A DNA stretch of 64,000 nt, from contig NZ_VFML01000001.1 in NCBI RefSeq assembly GCF_006715045.1, positions 4,494,501 through 4,558,500 on the forward strand. Reading direction: 5' to 3'. The notes below the pieces were generated by a model. That model saw nothing but the letters and a program-made list of their open reading frames with translations, made no database searches and was not told the origin of the DNA. The translations under genes were made by a program, and so were the position numbers. Origin of the DNA: Amycolatopsis cihanbeyliensis. GTDB lineage: Bacteria > Actinomycetota > Actinomycetes > Mycobacteriales > Pseudonocardiaceae. This document shows, in pieces, positions 24,686 to 34,900 of the stretch. Within the stretch, counting starts at the first letter, position 1, and every line of letters begins with the position of its first letter.

Positions 24686-25456
24686 ATGTGGGCACGTTCT
24701 CTGGCCGTGAGCCTGGTCGCGGGTGCCGCGTGCGCCCTGGCCGGGGCCGTCGGGGCCGGGTCGGCGAACGCTGACGTCACGCCTTTCATCGTCGGCGGCG
24801 AGGACGCCGACCAGGAATACTCGTTCGTGGTGTCGTTGCAGAACAGCGGCAACCACTTCTGCGGTGGCTCGCTGATCGAGCCCGAGTGGGTGCTCACCGC
24901 CGCGCACTGCGTGGACGGCAGCTCCCCCGGCTCGATCACCGGGCGAATCGGCAGCAACGACCGTACCCAGGGCGGCGAGCAGGTGCGGGCCGCCGAGGTC
25001 GTGGTCCACCCGGACTACGACCCCACCGGGGCCGGCGGCGACATCGCGCTGGTGAAGCTGTCCGCGCCCGCCGAGTCGGCACCCGTCTCGCTGGGTAGCG
25101 GCACCGGCGCAGGTACGCAGTCCCGGCTACTCGGCTGGGGCCAGACCTGCCCGGAGCGTGGCCAGTGCGGCGCGCCGGTCCAGCTTCAGCAACTCGACAC
25201 CCAGGTCCTCACGGCCACGGAGTGCTCGGGCATCGACGGCGGCACCGAGCTGTGCACGGACAACCCCGGTGGGGACGCCGGCGCCTGCTACGGCGACTCG
25301 GGCGGCCCGCAGGTCGTCCAGGCGGCCGGCGGCTGGGAGCTGATCGGTGTCACCAGCCGTAGCGGCAACGGCGACCCGGTCTGCGCGACCGGGCCGTCGA
25401 TCTACACCTCCGCGCCGGCCTACGCCGACTGGATCGGCCGGCAGACCGGCACCTGA
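24686..25456 (+). CDS. Secreted trypsin-like serine protease (S1)
   Basis: The 256-residue protein has a signal peptide (residues 1-30, ending GSANA) and a short propeptide, with the mature N-terminus at IVGGEDA. The catalytic triad is His in LTAAHCVDG, Asp in GGDIALVKL and Ser in CYGDSGGPQ. Cysteines pair as in bacterial trypsins. The base of the specificity pocket is not clearly Asp, so trypsin-like Arg/Lys preference is not certain. GGAAGGAGAGG precedes the ATG. A strong hairpin terminator follows 10 bases after the stop. Confidence 0.94.
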   Translation: MWARSLAVSLVAGAACALAGAVGAGSANADVTPFIVGGEDADQEYSFVVSLQNSGNHFCGGSLIEPEWVLTAAHCVDGSSPGSITGRIGSNDRTQGGEQVRAAEVVVHPDYDPTGAGGDIALVKLSAPAESAPVSLGSGTGAGTQSRLLGWGQTCPERGQCGAPVQLQQLDTQVLTATECSGIDGGTELCTDNPGGDAGACYGDSGGPQVVQAAGGWELIGVTSRSGNGDPVCATGPSIYTSAPAYADWIGRQTGT

Positions 25457-25466
25457 GCACGGGGGA

Positions 25467-25501
25467 GCAGGGGCCGTGCGCCGGGTGCGCACGGCCCCTG
25501 C
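25467..25501. terminator. Perfect 15-bp hairpin, bidirectional terminator
   Basis: GCAGGGGCCGTGCGC (25467-25481) pairs exactly with GCGCACGGCCCCTGC (25487-25501) across a CGGGT loop. It separates the convergent protease and gnd genes, with both stops within 12 bases. Like most actinobacterial terminators it lacks a U-tract. Confidence 0.85.
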
Positions 25502-25503
25502 GC

Positions 25504-26943
25504 TCATGTCTCGCGTTCCCGGCGTTCCTCGGTGGCCCATTCGGTGTGGAAGGTTCCTTCCCGATCCACCCGCCGGTAGGTGTGCGCGCCGAAGTAGTCG
25601 CGCTGTCCCTGGACCAGCGCGGCCGGCAGGCGCTCGGCGCGCAGCGCGTCGTAGTAGGCGAGGGCGGTGGAGAAACCGGGGGTGGGGATGCCGAGCCGGG
25701 TCGCGGTGGACACCACCGAACGCCAGGCGTCCTGACCGTGTTCCACCGCCTTGCGGAACTCGCCGCTGGTGAGCAGCGTCGGCAGGTTCGGCTCGGCCGC
25801 GTAGGCGGCACGGATGTCGTCGAGGAACTTCGCGCGGATGATGCAGCCGCCGCGCCAGATCGAGGCCACCGCGCCGAGGTCCACGTTCCAGCCGTATTCC
25901 GCGCTGCCCGCCTGGATCTGGTTGAAGCCCTGCGCGTAGGCGACGACCTTGGAGGCGTAGAGCGCCTGCTCCACGTCCCGCGCGAAGCGCTCGGCCTCGG
26001 CCCCGGACAGCCTCGTCCTGGCGGGTCCAGCCAGGCCGCGGGCCGCCGCGCGCAGGTCGGCGTGGCCGGACAGTGAGCGGGCGAAGGTGGCCTCGGCGAT
26101 CCCGCTGATCGGGATGCCGAGATCGAGGCCGATCTGCACGGTCCACCGGCCGGTGCCCTTCTGCTCCGCCTGGTCGGCCACCACGTCCACGAACGGCTTG
26201 CCGGTCGCCGCGTCGGTGTGCGCGAGTACCTGCTCGGTGATCTCGATCAGGTACGAGTCCAGCCGGCCGGTGTTCCAGGTCCGGAACACCTCGGCGATCT
26301 GCGCGGGTTCGTAGCCGAGCGCGCCGCGCAGCAGGTCGAAGGACTCCGCGATCAGCTGCATGTCGGCGTACTCGATGCCGTTGTGCACCATCTTCACGAA
26401 GTGTCCCGCACCGTCCGGCCCGACGTGCGTGCAGCAGGGCGCCCCCTCGACCTTGGCCGAGATGTCCTCCAGCAGCGGGCCGAGTGACTCGTAGGAGGCG
26501 ACCGACCCGCCCGGCATGATGCTCGGCCCGTGCAGCGCGCCCTCCTCGCCGCCGGAGACCCCGGTGCCCACGAAGTGCAGCCCGCGCTCGCGCAGGGCGG
26601 CTTCCCTGCGCCGGGTGTCCGCGAAATGCGCGTTCCCGGCGTCCACGATCACGTCACCGGTCTCCAGCAGCGGCGCGAACTCCTCGATCACGGCGTCGGT
26701 CGGCGCGCCGGCCTGGACCATGATGACCACCTGCCGAGGTCGTTCCAGCGCGTCCACGAACTCGCGCGCCGAGTACGTGGGCCGGAACTCGCCCTCCGCG
26801 CCGAACTGCTCGACCAGATCCCTGGTGCGTTGCTCGGAACGGTTGTGCACCGCGACGGTGTGCCCGTGCCGCGCCAGGTTGCGGGCCAGGTTGCGGCCCA
26901 TCACCGCAAGCCCGGTCACGCCGATGCTCGCCTTGTCGCTCAT
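25504..26943 (-). CDS. gndA: 6-phosphogluconate dehydrogenase, decarboxylating
   Basis: The 479-residue protein is full length for the long (about 470-residue) class. It has a Rossmann NADP-binding start IGVTGLAVMGRNLARNLARHG, substrate-binding GTGVSGGEEGALHGPSIMPGG, and the catalytic Lys/Asn block FVKMVHNGIEYADMQLIAE. It converts 6-phosphogluconate to ribulose 5-phosphate and CO2, making NADPH in the pentose phosphate pathway. The ATG at 26943 is preferred because GGAGGAGG lies 9 bases upstream. A longer in-frame reading has no family similarity. It is divergent from the Scr1-type HTH gene. Confidence 0.96.
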   Translation of the reverse strand: MSDKASIGVTGLAVMGRNLARNLARHGHTVAVHNRSEQRTRDLVEQFGAEGEFRPTYSAREFVDALERPRQVVIMVQAGAPTDAVIEEFAPLLETGDVIVDAGNAHFADTRRREAALRERGLHFVGTGVSGGEEGALHGPSIMPGGSVASYESLGPLLEDISAKVEGAPCCTHVGPDGAGHFVKMVHNGIEYADMQLIAESFDLLRGALGYEPAQIAEVFRTWNTGRLDSYLIEITEQVLAHTDAATGKPFVDVVADQAEQKGTGRWTVQIGLDLGIPISGIAEATFARSLSGHADLRAAARGLAGPARTRLSGAEAERFARDVEQALYASKVVAYAQGFNQIQAGSAEYGWNVDLGAVASIWRGGCIIRAKFLDDIRAAYAAEPNLPTLLTSGEFRKAVEHGQDAWRSVVSTATRLGIPTPGFSTALAYYDALRAERLPAALVQGQRDYFGAHTYRRVDREGTFHTEWATEERRERET

Positions 26944-27103
26944 GCGCTGCCAGCCTCCTCCGCCTTGTCCAGCTAGCCTTGCTCGCACACTATCGCCGGC
27001 CGGTGGCGGGCTCGAATTCCGGGACGCGAAAAGGTAATGTCTGGAGCCCTGTGATTCCTTTGTTGCGAGAGTGGGGTGTCGTGGCGCTGGTGGGTAGGTC
27101 CTG

Positions 27104-27961
27104 ATGGCCAGCACGGTGACCTCGCGCCGGAAGCAGTTGGGCAATGAGTTGCGGCACGCTCGTGCCGCGGCCGGGTTCACCCAGCAACAGGTGGCGGACG
27201 TCCTGGGTTGCACGCAGGGCAAAGTCAACAAGATCGAGTCGGGCGCGGTGGGGGTCAAGCTCGGCGATGTGCGGGCGATGCTCGAGGCCTTCGACGTTCT
27301 CGGTGAGGAGGCGGAGACGTTGATGGGCCTCGCTCGCGCCGCGGCGGGGCAGCGTGGCCAGTGGTCGGGCTACCGCTCCGTGGTGCCACACTGGTTCCGC
27401 ACCTTCACCGACCTCGAACCAGCGGCCGCCGAGATCATGACCTGGCACGGCGAGCGGATCCCGGGGCCGTTGCAGTCCGAGCACTACATGCTCAAGCAGT
27501 TCACCGAGTTCGGCGCGACCGACGTCACCTCGCTGGTGCGCAACCGGCTGGACCGCAAGGCCATCTTCGATCAGCAGCAACCGCCGTACTACCGGTTCAT
27601 CATCAGCGAGTCGGCGCTGCGGCGTGCCCCGGGCGGACACGCGCCCGCGGTCATGCTGGACCAGGTCGAGCACCTGCTCGACCTGGAGCGCCGGTCCCGC
27701 GTGTACATCCACGTGCTGCCCTTCGGCGCCCGGCTGGCCGCGGTGCCGAACGACTTCACCATCATGCGGTTCCCGGACCGCACCCGGGACTTCGTCTACG
27801 TCGAGCACTGCGCCGGTGGGTTGTACCTGGACGATGTCAAGGATTTTCAGATCTTCGTGGACGCTTGGGACCGGTTGCGCGGCGCGGCGCTCGAGCGGCA
27901 CGAGAGCCGGCAGTTCTTCAAGGAGTTGGCCGAGCTCTACCGCGGCCAGATGAACACCTGA
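27104..27961 (+). CDS. Scr1/DUF5753-family helix-turn-helix protein
   Basis: The 285-residue protein has an N-terminal XRE helix-turn-helix (residues 8-65, GFTQQQVADVLGCTQGKVNKIESG). A DUF5753 domain follows (about 105-280), with recognisable EIMTWHGERIPGPLQSEHYM and RSRVYIHVLPFGA blocks. These proteins are abundant in Streptomyces and relatives, usually next to a DUF397 protein. WhiJ-type members control development, and the pair has been proposed to behave like an antitoxin-toxin couple. Here a methyltransferase gene lies between this gene and the DUF397 gene. The function in this strain is not known. Confidence 0.9.
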   Translation: MASTVTSRRKQLGNELRHARAAAGFTQQQVADVLGCTQGKVNKIESGAVGVKLGDVRAMLEAFDVLGEEAETLMGLARAAAGQRGQWSGYRSVVPHWFRTFTDLEPAAAEIMTWHGERIPGPLQSEHYMLKQFTEFGATDVTSLVRNRLDRKAIFDQQQPPYYRFIISESALRRAPGGHAPAVMLDQVEHLLDLERRSRVYIHVLPFGARLAAVPNDFTIMRFPDRTRDFVYVEHCAGGLYLDDVKDFQIFVDAWDRLRGAALERHESRQFFKELAELYRGQMNT

Positions 27962-28067
27962 TGACGGGCGTGCGTAGTACCAAGAGTGAGCACTTTGTCC
28001 CGGTGTCACCCGTTTGTACTAACCTGGCGGTGGACTAAACCACCGCGCGTGCTGGAGGACGATCTAC

Positions 28068-28913
28068 GTGAGTGACAACGCCGACCCGGACTTCATGCCC
28101 GAGGACATCGACCTGGATCGTCCCAACGCGGCGCGTGTCTACGACTGGCTGCTCGGCGGCGAGGCGAACTGGGCCGTCGACCGCCAGTTCGGCGAGCAGG
28201 TCGTGCAGACGAACCCGAACGCCAGGACCGGGGCCATGGTCAACCGGGAGTTTCTCGGCCGCGCGGTGCGGTACTGCGTCCAGCAGGGCGTCACGCAGTT
28301 CCTGGACATCGGCTCCGGGGTGCCGACGGTCGGCAACGTGCACGAGGTGGCCGACAAGGTCGCCCCGGACAGCCGGTGCGTCTACGTGGACAACGAGCCG
28401 GTGGCGGTGGCCCACTCGAAGATCCTGCTCGAGCGGCACGGCGATCCGGACCGGCACGCGGTGCTCAGGGGGGACCTGCGGGACGTCCGGGGCGTCTGGA
28501 AGCAGGCCATGGGCACCGGCGTACTCGATCCGGACCGGCCGATCGCGCTGTTGATGGTGGCCGTCCTGCACTTCATCGAGGAGGGCGCGCACGAGGCGGT
28601 CGCCCACTACCGGGAACTGCTGCCGGAGGGTTCCTACCTGGTGGTGTCACACGGTTCGTACGACGGGATACCCGCGGAACAACTGGCGCAGGTCGAGCGG
28701 ATCATCCAGCAGTACCAGCGGTCGAGCACCCCGGTCAACGTTCGCGGCCGCGATGAGTTCACGACCTTCTTCGGGGACTTCGACCTGGTCGAGCCAGGTG
28801 TCGCGTGGCTTCCGGAGTGGCGTCCTGGCGAGGGTGAGTCGAAAGCGACTTCCCAGTTTCTCGACAACCCGGCCGCGTCCTGCGTTCTCGGCGGTGTTGC
28901 CAGGAAGGCGTGA
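28068..28913 (+). CDS. DUF574-type SAM-dependent methyltransferase
   Basis: The 281-residue protein fits the actinobacterial Methyltransf_19/DUF574 family. RPNAARVYDWLLGGEANW is at the N-terminus, SAM-binding FLDIGSGVPTVGNVHEVA lies near residues 82-99, and CVYVDNEPVAVAHSKILL is the acidic loop after strand 2. The methyl acceptor is unknown for this family. It starts at GTG 28068, about 100 bases after the Scr1-type gene on the same strand. It lies between the two members of a common regulatory pair, suggesting a three-gene unit. Confidence 0.9.
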   Translation: MSDNADPDFMPEDIDLDRPNAARVYDWLLGGEANWAVDRQFGEQVVQTNPNARTGAMVNREFLGRAVRYCVQQGVTQFLDIGSGVPTVGNVHEVADKVAPDSRCVYVDNEPVAVAHSKILLERHGDPDRHAVLRGDLRDVRGVWKQAMGTGVLDPDRPIALLMVAVLHFIEEGAHEAVAHYRELLPEGSYLVVSHGSYDGIPAEQLAQVERIIQQYQRSSTPVNVRGRDEFTTFFGDFDLVEPGVAWLPEWRPGEGESKATSQFLDNPAASCVLGGVARKA

Positions 28914-29278
28914 CGCGGTCTCACCCGCGGCAGGCTCCAGATCCAGTCGTACGGTCATCGCCCTCACCGACCCGTCTCGGGCCGGTGGCTGGGTCGCGCG
29001 TCCATGGTCACCTGCGCGTTCGAGATGACCGTTCGTTGAATTCTCACTCCTGCTCCTCCCCAGTTGAGCGCCTGTCGTCGGGTGGTTGTGCCTACTGCTT
29101 GCACAAGATCACTACCGACTAGTAATAATCCTACTCGTAGATTAATCACACTGTCGAGTCACTTGCTGCAATGTCGCTCGGACGGCGGCATGGTGGGTGG
29201 CACTGACTACGGGGCGCCGGAACTGGGCAGGCACGAGCAGGCCCGTACCGGTTCCGAAACTTGGCACGGAGGTACCTC
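28914..29278. other. Intergenic region ahead of DUF397 gene
   Basis: No convincing gene is seen in 365 bases. Its middle (about 29090-29160) is markedly AT-rich for this genome. It holds TAATAAT (29123-29129) and the small palindrome CTACTCGTAG (29131-29140), so a separate promoter for the DUF397 gene is likely here. Translations across the region are low-complexity shadows. Confidence 0.5.
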
Positions 29279-29530
29279 GTGGCCGATTATGCCGCGAAGA
29301 CGGATTACAACCCGAACACGGCCGCGGGCCTGTTCGAGGCCGCGAACTGGCAGAAGTCCTTCGCCAGCGAACCCAACGGGGGCAACTGCGTCGAGGTCAA
29401 CCTGGGGCGCGGGCTCGTCGGCCTGCGGGACACGAAGCTGGCCGAAAGCCCGGTCTTCGTCTTCGACGCCGACGAGTGGACGGCGTTCCTGGTCGCGGTG
29501 AAGGCGGGGCAGTTCGACCTGCCGAGCTGA
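29279..29530 (+). CDS. DUF397 protein, partner type of the Scr1 family
   Basis: The 83-residue protein has the DUF397 pattern: WQKSFASEPNGGNCVEVNLG, VGLRDTKLAESPVFVFDADEW, then AFLVAVKAGQFD. DUF397 proteins are small cytosolic partners of DUF5753 HTH proteins. Their biochemical action is undefined and they have been suggested as toxin-like or anti-regulator proteins. The GTG at 29279 is chosen over an upstream TTG because a perfect GGAGG (29268-29272) lies 6 bases before it. It is 365 bases downstream of the methyltransferase. Confidence 0.85.
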   Translation: MADYAAKTDYNPNTAAGLFEAANWQKSFASEPNGGNCVEVNLGRGLVGLRDTKLAESPVFVFDADEWTAFLVAVKAGQFDLPS

Positions 29531-29626
29531 CCGAATTCGGTCCTTTCGTAGGAAAGATGGTGTGACGATAAGCACACCACGATCGCATGGAGCCTCGGGT
29601 ACGGCCATTCGCCGTATCCGATGAGG

Positions 29627-29669
29627 AAGTGTCGTTGCCCGGGAGGGCGCCCACCGGGCAACGACACTT
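29627..29669. terminator. Perfect 16-bp hairpin, bidirectional terminator
   Basis: AAGTGTCGTTGCCCGG (29627-29642) pairs with CCGGGCAACGACACTT (29654-29669) around an 11-base loop. It lies between the convergent DUF397 and beta-propeller genes. Confidence 0.85.
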
Positions 29670-29693
29670 TGTCGGCGTCGGGATCAGGTCAAA

Positions 29694-31643
29694 TCAGAAG
29701 TCCGGTTTCGAAACCGGACCACCCGAGTAACCGGTCCGGTCCGAGCCATTTGCCGCGGACCGAGCCGAGACCCCCGATTGTGGGGTGATGGACTCGAACG
29801 CGTATACGGCGCCATCGGAGTCACGATAGGTGAACACGACGTTACCGCTGGCCCGATCGGTGGACACCGGATCGGTCGCCGAGGGGTACGAGGCACCCGT
29901 CCGGCTGTCCCGCAGGCGTTGCCAGTCGCGGTAGGTGTTGCTGCCGGGGTTCGTTTGCTCGGTGACATACACGTAGCCGTCCGCCGCCCGCGCGGCCACC
30001 TGGACCAGCCCGTTCCCGGTGACACTCGCCGCGGGTGCTCCGGTGGCGGTGAGCCCGGGGATCTCCGTCCAGGTGCCGGGGAAGTCGCCGTCGGCCCCCT
30101 CGATCTGGAAGACGACCTTGCCTTCGGAGTCCTTGGCGAACACGTGCAAGCGGTCACCGTTGAGCACCGTGGCTGCCCTACCGTCGAACCGCTGGTCGCC
30201 GAGCAGCCGCCAGCTGACCCAGTGACCGTTCTCATTGGTGATGGTCTGGTATCGGCCGTCCGATTTGCGCATGGTCAGCCGATAGGCGTCGGAATCCGCC
30301 TGCTCGATCATCGGCGCAGCCTGGGCGAATCCGCCACAGCCGCCATGCAACCACCACGGCATGAACTTCATGCCGTCCGCATGCTGATCCGTTTCCCACA
30401 GGCAGCCCTGCTGATCCACGACGAACGCTCGCAACCTGCCGTCGTGCCTGCGGACGAAGCTGGTCGGGCTGGATGTCCAGCCACCCATGCTGGTCGCCGC
30501 GGGCCAGTTGTTCGCGCCGTCGGCGAATGTGCTCCCTCGGGTTACCCCGTCCTGTCCGAGCGCGGCCGCGGTGACGGTCCCGTCCTCCCTGACGGCCGCT
30601 GTCGGGTGGTTCGTGGAAGGCTCACCGGGTATCAGGTGAAAGTCGATGATGGTGATGTCGTCGGTGTTGCGTTGCTCGCCGTGTACGAACCTGCCGTAGC
30701 TGTCCACGTAGAAGTGGTGCAGCCGGCCGTCCGTTCCTTCCACGATCGCGTTCGGCGCGGTGTCCCGAAGTGGAACTGTCACGGGTTCCGGAAGCGACTC
30801 GTTGAGAATTTCACAGGAATCCGGCGCTGCCGTCATGTGCCAGTCTGCCGGAATGCTGCCGACCGTCTTGGGGCCTTCGGCCCACTCTCCATTGCCGAGG
30901 TAGCGGTACCACAGCATGTCGCCGCTGTTGCCGTCCACCGCGTAGAGGACGTCGCCTCCGGCAGAGGTGATTGAGCTGAATTTTTGCCACCCACCATGGC
31001 CGACCTTGTTATCACGCTCTAGCCACCGCTGGCTTTCGGCGTGATACTGGTGGCGGTAAAGGTCACCGTTGCCAGTGCGTGTATACAACACGCCGTTACC
31101 GCCGGCGGTAATCATGTTGAACCGGCCCCAATTGAATGACAGTGTCCTTTCGGACCATTCTTCCGTGTTCTCGTCGTAGCGGTACCACCGCAACCGGTTG
31201 TCCGAAAGAATGACGTAGAAATCGCCAGTCGAATCGACGGTTACCCGACTCCGGTAGCCCGGATCGTTCCAGTCGGATTTTATCAGTTTCGCTGTCCCGC
31301 CGTTCTCCCAGCCGTTGGAGGTTCGGCGGAACTGGTTTACTTTACCTTCCGGGGTGATCTCGTAGACCAGTCCGTCCGGTCCCGCTACGGCCCGGCCATT
31401 CCATGCCCAGCCGATGCCTTTTCGTCCTGTCCACGAGCGTGCGCCGGTCTCCGGCTCCTCATGGCGGTCTATGTCCAGTGCGGTGTTGGGTTTCTGGTAA
31501 AAAACCGCAACATTGTCCTGGCACTGGATGGTCTCCTGGGCCACGGCGGCCGGAGCGGGTGCGGTCAGGATGGCGGCGGAAGTAACGGCGAGTAGCGGTA
31601 CCGCGAGTAGTTTCCTGCCAATTGGGCGCGACAAGGATCTCAT
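29694..31643 (-). CDS. Secreted beta-propeller protein with tachylectin-like repeats
   Basis: The 649-residue protein has a signal peptide (residues 1-36, ending APAAVAQ). Residues 40-270 contain repeating Trp/Gly blades (RLRWYRYDENTEEWSE, DLYRHQYHAESQRWLE, MLWYRYLGNGEWAEG), the pattern of tachylectin-2-like five-bladed propellers. Residues 290-620 form a second set of beta-repeat blades (GRLHHFYVDSYGRF, GRLRAFVVDQQGCLW, DRLHVFAKDSEGKVVFQ). The fold suggests glycan or protein binding outside the cell; no enzyme motif was found. GC content is lower than that of neighbours in the first half. It is divergent from the RHS toxin, and its DUF397-side end has a strong terminator. Confidence 0.78.
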   Translation of the reverse strand: MRSLSRPIGRKLLAVPLLAVTSAAILTAPAPAAVAQETIQCQDNVAVFYQKPNTALDIDRHEEPETGARSWTGRKGIGWAWNGRAVAGPDGLVYEITPEGKVNQFRRTSNGWENGGTAKLIKSDWNDPGYRSRVTVDSTGDFYVILSDNRLRWYRYDENTEEWSERTLSFNWGRFNMITAGGNGVLYTRTGNGDLYRHQYHAESQRWLERDNKVGHGGWQKFSSITSAGGDVLYAVDGNSGDMLWYRYLGNGEWAEGPKTVGSIPADWHMTAAPDSCEILNESLPEPVTVPLRDTAPNAIVEGTDGRLHHFYVDSYGRFVHGEQRNTDDITIIDFHLIPGEPSTNHPTAAVREDGTVTAAALGQDGVTRGSTFADGANNWPAATSMGGWTSSPTSFVRRHDGRLRAFVVDQQGCLWETDQHADGMKFMPWWLHGGCGGFAQAAPMIEQADSDAYRLTMRKSDGRYQTITNENGHWVSWRLLGDQRFDGRAATVLNGDRLHVFAKDSEGKVVFQIEGADGDFPGTWTEIPGLTATGAPAASVTGNGLVQVAARAADGYVYVTEQTNPGSNTYRDWQRLRDSRTGASYPSATDPVSTDRASGNVVFTYRDSDGAVYAFESITPQSGVSARSAANGSDRTGYSGGPVSKPDF

Positions 31644-31954
31644 GTAGTACGAATCCCTCACTGTAGCGGTCAGTTCTGCGGAGGCGAGTGGGCTGGCCCC
31701 CCGTGTGCGGGCTGAGCGCTCGAGTGCACGGAGCGCCCGCTGATCGCTGGATCGAATGCGGTTCGAGTGCGTTACAGGATCGGGAAAATTTGCGCTGAAC
31801 GGCCCAGGGCGCTCGTACCCTTCGATGCGCTGATCAGGCGCATTTTCTTGTTTTCCGGCGATGTGTCCGGCAAGATCCGAGGAGCGCGTTTGCTGGGCGG
31901 GCGTGAATATACAGGGGTGGACCAAGGCCGACCTTCACGGAAGGTTCTTTTGTC
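31644..31954. other. Divergent intergenic region between propeller and RHS genes
   Basis: This 311-base region has no supported gene. On the plus strand a -10-like TATACA (31908-31913) lies 42 bases before the RHS ATG, and GGAAGG (31939-31944) serves as its ribosome-binding site. I found no clear operator palindrome. The minus-strand promoter for the propeller gene must also be here but is not obvious. Confidence 0.5.
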
Positions 31955-34900
31955 ATGTCTTCGTTACGGGGAACTCGTGCGCGCCGACCGCGACATACGC
32001 GAAATGTGGTGCTGCTGGGGCTGGTTTTCGCGCTGGTAGCGGGCCTGCTCGGACCAGGGGTCCGGTATATCGGTCCGCGACCGGATGCGGAGGACCGGCT
32101 CGAGGCCGCCATGGAGCAGGCTCCGGACCAGGAGTGGGGTTCCGCGACCACTTCGTCCCCTGGTGAAGCGGGTGGTGAGCCCAACAGGGCCACCGCGCGA
32201 TCGCTGCAATCGAAGTATCCCGAGATCAAGGGCGGGGGCGCCGCCGATCGCGGCAACGAGGTCCGGGTCGAGCAGCGTCCGGAATCGGTGCGCGGCTTCG
32301 ACGAGGGGACCAGCCGCGAGTTGCCCGGCCTGCGCACCGAGCACGAACGCACCTACCGCAACGACGACGGCACCTACACCACGGAGTTCGGCAGGGAGGC
32401 CCTCAACTACCGGGACGAGCACGGCGACTACCAGCCGATCGATCCCACCCTGACCCCGCTGCCGGGCGCCCGCGGCTGGCGAAACAGCGGCGACAACGTG
32501 CGGCTGGAGTTCGCCCGTTCGGCGGACGCACCGACGCTGGCCAGTGCGTGGCTGGACGAGCGACACGAGTTCGGGTTCGCGCTCGCCGGGGCCTCGGGTG
32601 TCACCGGCGAGGTCGACGGCGCGACGGTCACCTACCGCGGGGTGCGGCGAGACGCGGACCTGCGGATCGACTCCCTCGCAGGCGGGTTCAAGGAGACCAT
32701 CGTCCTCTCCTCCCCGGACGCCCCGCACGCCTGGACCTTCCCGTTGCGTTTGAAAGGGCTCACACCGTCCGTCGTGGACGGATCGGTGGTGCTGAAGGAC
32801 TCGACCGGCCGGGAACGGGCACGGATCCCCGCCGGGTTCATGACCGACGCCAAACGGGATCCGCAGACCGGGGACTTCACCACCTCACACGGCGTGACCT
32901 ACCGGCTCGTCGAGCATGGCGGGCAACCCGCGCTGCGGGTCGAACTGGACTCGGCCTGGCTGCGGGACCCGGCCCGGCAGTACCCGGTGGAGGTGGACCC
33001 CAGCCTGGACACCTCACAGGCGAACCACAGCATGTACGTGCAGAACGGCAACCGGTTCGACGGCGGCACCCAGCTGAAGGTCGGCACCACCGGAAGCCTG
33101 CGCACCGCGAGCTATCTGGCGTTCGACGGGATCCAGGATCGGTTGCGCAATCACAAGATCTTCGGTGCGCAGCTCGGCCTGACCAACATGTGGTCCTGGT
33201 CCTGCCGGCCCCGGCCGGTGACCGTGCACGGCGTGACCTCCCCATGGGGCAGCAGCGGTGGCTATCCCGGCCCCGCTGTCGGGTCCGCACTGGCGCGGGA
33301 GTCCTTCGCCCGCGGCTACATCGGCCTGCACCAGCATGCCTCGAGCTGTCCCACCGCGACCGAGACGATCAACCTCGGTCGCGGGGGCAGGGACCTGGTA
33401 CAACGCTGGGTGACCGGCGCGCAGCCGAACTACGGCCTCTCGGTGCGTGCCTCGGCGACCGACCGGTTCGGCTGGAAGAAGTTCGCCGGGCATCGCACGG
33501 CCAACCCGCCGCGCCTGTTCGTCACGCACAGCGCCTACGACGCGCGGTACCGGGTGGATCGTGGTGTGCCGGAACCGCCGGTAACCAGGACCCAGGGCGG
33601 CAAGGTCAAGATCACCGTGACCAACCGCGGGGCACACACGTGGACCAGGGAGGACTTCGCGCTCGGCTACCGGGCGTTCACCGCGAAGGGCAGGCCGGTC
33701 GAGTCGACCGAGGCCGCGTCCCTTCCCCATGATGTCCCACGCGGCGGCTCGGTCACCCTGGAAGCGCTCATCAAGCCGCTGGACCCGGGCGACTACCTGT
33801 TGGACTTCAGCATGCTGCGGCGCGGAGGGCCGTGGTTCACCGACGAGCAGATCCCGCCGACCCGGCTGGTCATGACCGTCTTCGACGTGCCACCCATCGT
33901 GAAGGCCCAGTACCCGCCGAACGGTTACTCGGCGCCGACGCTCACCCCGCAACTGTGGGTGGACGCGGTGGACGTGGACGCGCCGGTGGACACCGACCTG
34001 CGGTACCGCTTCGAGATCTGCCGTGACTACGAGGAACAACCGGACGGCTCGCTGCGTGGGATCTCCTGCACCGACTCCGGTTATGTGGACAAGCGCACCT
34101 GGACCGTGCCGGAGGGCGCGCTGCGGTGGAGCGAGGACTACCAGTGGCGTGCCTTCGCCTACGACGGCAATTCGGAGAGCCAGAAGCTGCCACCGAGCCA
34201 CATCCTCACCGCGGTGCCGCAGCCGGAGATCACCGCACACCTCGCCAACGCGCCGTACAGCGGCCTCAAGAAGGACTTCGACCCGCAGACTGGGAACTAC
34301 TTCTCCAGCGCCATCGACGCCTCCGTGTCCACCACCGGGCCCGAGCTGACCGTGGCGCGCACCTACAACAGCCTCGATCCGCGGAAGAAGCTGCTGTTCG
34401 GCGCGGGTTGGTCGACCCGCTACGACATGCGGGTATACCCGGACGAGGACGGCTCGGGCAATGTCGTGGTGACCTACCCGGACGGCCAGCAGGTCCGGTT
34501 CGGGCGCAACCATGACGGCACCTTCTCGGCGCCACCCGGGAGGCAGGTGGACTTCCACGCCAAGCTCCCGGAGGAGGGTGGCGGCTGGGTCATGGTCGAC
34601 AAGAAGTCGACCCGCTACGAGTTCCGGTACGACGGCGTGCTGATGACGGTGCGCGACAAGGCGGGCCACATGGTCGAGCTCGACTACAACCCGCTGGACA
34701 AGCTGCGCCGCGCGATCAGCAGGACCAGTGACCGGGTGCTGTACTTCGACTGGTCCGGCGACCACATCTCCTCGGTCAAGACCGATCCCGTCGAGGGGGA
34801 GCAGCTCACCTGGACCTACGGCTACGAGGGCGACAGGCTCACCAAGGTCTGTGACCCGCTCGGCGGATGCACCAACTACGAGTACACCAGCGGGTCGCAT

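Noticed and set aside
29064..29501. 145-residue Ser/Arg/Thr-rich reading across the DUF397 start
   Set aside because: Low-complexity composition and overlap with DUF397 in another frame indicate a shadow.
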